Source of the DNA: Spongiibacter marinus
GTDB lineage: Bacteria > Pseudomonadota > Gammaproteobacteria > Pseudomonadales > Spongiibacteraceae
Assembly: GCF_016906995.1 (NCBI RefSeq)
Contig: NZ_JAFBBD010000005.1
Location: 62,001 to 126,000 of the forward strand
Reading direction: 5' to 3'
DNA: 64,000 bases
The notes beneath the pieces are model-generated. The model was not told where the DNA came from, searched no databases, and saw only the letters and a list, made by a program, of their open reading frames with translations. Below, piece by piece: positions 61,567-64,000 of this stretch (position 1 is its first letter; each line of letters starts with the position of its first letter). The translations under genes and the position numbers were made by a program.

Positions 61567-61743
61567 ATGGGAGAGGTCGTTAAATTTGCGCCACGCAAGC
61601 CGCGCAAACAAAGCAGCCTGTGCCGGGAAGGCCACCATAAGTGGAAGGTGGAAAAGCGTACGCAGTTTGATGTAAAGCAGGGACGGTTGGTGAGTGTTTA
61701 TAAGTGTGAGCGCTGTGGGTTGACTAAAACCCGCGCCGACTAA
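61567..61743 (+). CDS. 58-residue Cys/His small protein (possible zinc ribbon)
   Basis: A short gene with a good AAGGAG ribosome-binding site nine bases before the ATG. The product has Lys/Arg-rich ends and the pattern SLCREGHHKW (about 17-26) ... YKCERCGLTK (about 46-55). Cys19, His23/His24, Cys48 and Cys51 could bind one zinc ion. It has the look of a conserved small protein of gammaproteobacteria, but I do not recognise a named function. It is divergent from slyD and convergent with the next gene. Confidence 0.75.
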   Translation: MGEVVKFAPRKPRKQSSLCREGHHKWKVEKRTQFDVKQGRLVSVYKCERCGLTKTRAD

Positions 61744-61754
61744 GCGGCGTGAGT

Positions 61755-62009
61755 TTAGTGTGCGAGTTCTTCGTCGAGCTCGGCGCTGATCAGTGCCAAC
61801 CAGTTTTGGGCCTCGTCATGGCCTTCCACCGCTTTCACCACGCATGCGATCCCTAGCAGGTGCTCCATGAGGAGTTTTCGCATTGGAACGTTGTTCTCTG
61901 AGGCTTGTTCCTGTAGAAACAAGAACGCCTGTGCGCTAATGTCGTCGATCTGCATCTGCTGAGTGTTTTCTCGATACTCTGACAGCGTGACTACTTTTGA
62001 CATTGCCAT
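61755..62009 (-). CDS. Small conserved hypothetical protein (84 residues)
   Basis: Translates as MAMSKVVTLSEYRENTQQMQ, then helix-rich sequence QAFLFLQEQASENNVPMRKLLMEHLLGIACVVKAVEGHDEAQNWLALISAELDEEL. The start at 62009 has AGAGGA seven bases upstream; the frame is open to 62051 but the earlier ATG lacks such a site. It is acidic, soluble and entirely alpha-helical in appearance. I do not recognise it. It diverges from parC with 120 bp between. Confidence 0.65.
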   Translation of the reverse strand: MAMSKVVTLSEYRENTQQMQIDDISAQAFLFLQEQASENNVPMRKLLMEHLLGIACVVKAVEGHDEAQNWLALISAELDEELAH

Positions 62010-62129
62010 TTCGCAATCCTCTTGTGACATGGCAAAAGTATATGACGGCACCGCGGTGTAAGCGCTTCGTAATTACACGTATGGGGCATTCTGCGGGAAT
62101 GCTGAACATTTGAGGAACTGGCTAAATCT

Positions 62130-64000
62130 ATGTCTGACAATATCGTGATCGGCGCCGATGGCGTTGAGCAGATCCCATTAAAATCTTATACCGAGAAGGC
62201 GTATTTGGATTACTCCATGTACGTTATTCTTGATCGCGCGCTGCCGAATATTGCCGATGGCTTAAAGCCTGTTCAGCGCCGAATTGTCTATGCGATGAGT
62301 GAGCTGGGATTAAAGGCCAGCGCAAAATACAAGAAGTCGGCGCGCACCGTTGGCGATGTTATCGGTAAGTTCCACCCCCATGGCGATAGTGCGGTCTATG
62401 AGGCCATGGTGCTCATGTCTCAGGACTTCTCTTACCGTTATCCGCTGATTGACGGTCAGGGGAACTGGGGTTCTCCCGATGACCCCAAATCGTTTGCGGC
62501 GATGCGCTATACCGAATCCAAGTTAACGCGCTACGCCGAAGTCATGCTGAGCGAGTTGGGGCAGGGAACGGTAGATTGGGTGCCGAATTTTGACGGTGCG
62601 CTTGATGAGCCTGCCATGCTGCCCGCGCGGGTGCCCAATATTTTGCTGAACGGTACCACAGGTATCGCGGTGGGAATGGCCACCGATATCCCCCCTCATA
62701 ATCTTCGGGAAGTGGTGAGTGCCTGCATTCATCTTCTCGATGCGCCCAAGGCCACCGTTGCCGAACTCTGTGAGCACGTGAAGGGCCCGGATTTTCCTAC
62801 CGATGCCGAGCTGATTACCCCCGCTGACGAAATTCGAAAAATCTATGAGACCGGGCGCGGCTCCTTGAGAATGCGGGCGGTGTGGCAGGAGGAGCACGAC
62901 GACATCGTTATTACGGCGTTGCCTCACCAGACATCAGGCTCCAAGGTGTTGGAGCAAATTGCCCAGCAAATGCAGGCCAAGAAATTGCCAATGGTGGTCG
63001 ACTTGCGCGATGAGTCCGACCACGAAAATCCGACCCGGCTGGTGATCGTGCCGCGCTCTAACCGAGTGAATACCGAAGCGCTAATGAACCATCTGTTCGC
63101 CACCACGGACCTGGAGCGCAGTTATCGGGTCAATATGAATATGATCGGCATTGATGGCCGGCCGCAGGTAAAGAGCCTGGATCGTATTCTCGGAGAGTGG
63201 CTGGAGTTTCGTACCAACACCACTCGCCGGCGTTTGGAATTCCGTCTCGATAAAGTTCTCAAGCGTTTGCATATTCTCGATGGTTTATTGGTCGCGTTCC
63301 TCAATATCGATGAGGTCATTGCCATTATCCGTGAAGAGGATAAACCGAAGCCTGTGCTTATGGAGCGCTTCGGTTTAAGCGACACGCAAGCCGAAGCCAT
63401 CCTAGAGCTGAAACTGCGTCATTTGGCCAAGCTCGAGGAGATGAAAATTCGCGGCGAGCAGGAAGAGCTGTCGGCCGAGCGGGACCAGCTCGAGCAGACG
63501 CTTGGCTCCACCCGTCGAATGAAAACGCTGGTGCGCAAAGAGCTATTGGCCGCGGCAGAAGAATATGGCGACGAGCGCCGTTCACCGCTGGTGGCGCGTA
63601 ACGAGGCGAAGGCCTTTGCGGAAGAGGATATCGTCTCCGCTGATCCAGTAACCATTGTTTTGTCGGAAATGGGTTGGATTCGCGCGGCCAAAGGCCACGA
63701 TATTGACCCTGTTGCTCTTAGCTATAAGTCGGGCGACCGTTTCAATTTGGCGGCGAGGGGGCGCAGTAACCAGTCCGTATTGATCTTGGACAGCACCGGC
63801 CGCAGTTACAGCGTCGCCGCTCACACACTGCCATCGGCTCGAGGACAGGGGGAGCCCCTGACTGGGCGCATTAACCCGCCGTCGGGCGTGAGCTTTTGCG
63901 GAATGATGATGGGGGGCGACGACAGTTATTACCTGCTGGCCTCCGATGCGGGTTATGGCTTCGTTGCCAAGCTGGGTGATTTACACAGTAAAAACAAAGC
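62130..64000 (+). CDS. parC: DNA topoisomerase IV subunit A, ParC (3' end outside window)
   Basis: At least 623 residues are present, with no stop before the window edge. ParC decatenates replicated chromosomes with ParE. The opening [46 protein letters not shown] is standard. The quinolone-resistance region [15 protein letters not shown] has Ser87 and Glu91 (E. coli 80 and 84), the wild-type, sensitive residues. The active-site Tyr127 is in [11 protein letters not shown] coiled region (about 420-480) leads into the C-terminal beta-pinwheel, of which blades starting near 500 are seen. Confidence 0.96.
   Translation, partial: MSDNIVIGADGVEQIPLKSYTEKAYLDYSMYVILDRALPNIADGLKPVQRRIVYAMSELGLKASAKYKKSARTVGDVIGKFHPHGDSAVYEAMVLMSQDFSYRYPLIDGQGNWGSPDDPKSFAAMRYTESKLTRYAEVMLSELGQGTVDWVPNFDGALDEPAMLPARVPNILLNGTTGIAVGMATDIPPHNLREVVSACIHLLDAPKATVAELCEHVKGPDFPTDAELITPADEIRKIYETGRGSLRMRAVWQEEHDDIVITALPHQTSGSKVLEQIAQQMQAKKLPMVVDLRDESDHENPTRLVIVPRSNRVNTEALMNHLFATTDLERSYRVNMNMIGIDGRPQVKSLDRILGEWLEFRTNTTRRRLEFRLDKVLKRLHILDGLLVAFLNIDEVIAIIREEDKPKPVLMERFGLSDTQAEAILELKLRHLAKLEEMKIRGEQEELSAERDQLEQTLGSTRRMKTLVRKELLAAAEEYGDERRSPLVARNEAKAFAEEDIVSADPVTIVLSEMGWIRAAKGHDIDPVALSYKSGDRFNLAARGRSNQSVLILDSTGRSYSVAAHTLPSARGQGEPLTGRINPPSGVSFCGMMMGGDDSYYLLASDAGYGFVAKLGDLHSKNK

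Overview
This window is a stretch of chromosome from a marine-type gammaproteobacterium, probably near the Cellvibrionales (Spongiibacteraceae/Halieaceae) or pseudomonads. The evidence is the gene order (ratA-ratB, bamE/fur/recN, grpE-dnaK-dnaJ, dapB, carAB-greA, yhbY/rlmE-ftsH-folP-glmM-tpiA-secG-tRNA-Leu-rimP-nusA-infB-rbfA-truB-rpsO-pnp), a tmRNA with the tag ANDDNYALAA, a Fur that lacks the CxxC pairs, an NhaD sodium antiporter and a TonB-dependent receptor. No database search was possible, so the placement is inference.

Accessory end, 1-15 kb: a TonB-dependent receptor is followed by a Tat-exported purple-acid-phosphatase lipoprotein and, convergently, a peroxiredoxin-like protein. Next comes the strangest locus of the window, a 4.3-kb gene for a surface lipoprotein. 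It has an N-terminal domain, three PKD-like domains and 16 tandem copies of a 51-54-residue, four-cysteine repeat. It carries an in-frame TGA exactly at the lipobox cysteine and a one-base deletion in a C-run inside repeat 13. Then follow an HDOD protein with a degenerate GGDEF domain, an AlkK-like acyl-CoA ligase, an MFS transporter and a metal-permease gene broken by a frameshift.

Ion, phosphate and quality-control block, 15-27 kb: an MscS-family channel and nhaD diverge across 511 bp that contain a candidate structured RNA (10-bp closing stem plus three inner hairpins). nhaD converges on ssrA (tmRNA) over a shared two-way terminator. ppx and ppk diverge (polyphosphate breakdown and synthesis). 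smpB-sixA-methyltransferase form a leftward cluster, so both trans-translation partners, SmpB and tmRNA, lie within 6 kb. An SNF-type sodium symporter and ratA-ratB follow.

Core block, 27-58 kb: bamE and fur diverge and recN converges on fur. grpE and dnaK are each preceded by a sigma-32-like promoter of the same geometry. yihY overlaps dapB by 4 bp. carA-carB-greA are probably cotranscribed. rlmE-ftsH-folP-glmM-tpiA-secG lead to tRNA-Leu(GAG). A strong sigma-70 promoter then drives a leader with two successive intrinsic terminators ahead of rimP-nusA-infB-rbfA-truB-rpsO-pnp, which looks like an attenuated translation/transcription-factor operon. Several genes use TTG or GTG starts (carA, ftsH, rimP, truB, rlmE, grpE), each chosen on ribosome-binding site or family length.

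Right end, 57.7-64 kb: a DUF3015 protein, a DUF4105 outer-membrane-type protein and a lipoprotein alpha/beta hydrolase form a small envelope cluster. They are followed by slyD, a 58-residue cysteine/histidine protein, an unknown 84-residue protein and the 5' two-thirds or more of parC, which runs off the window.
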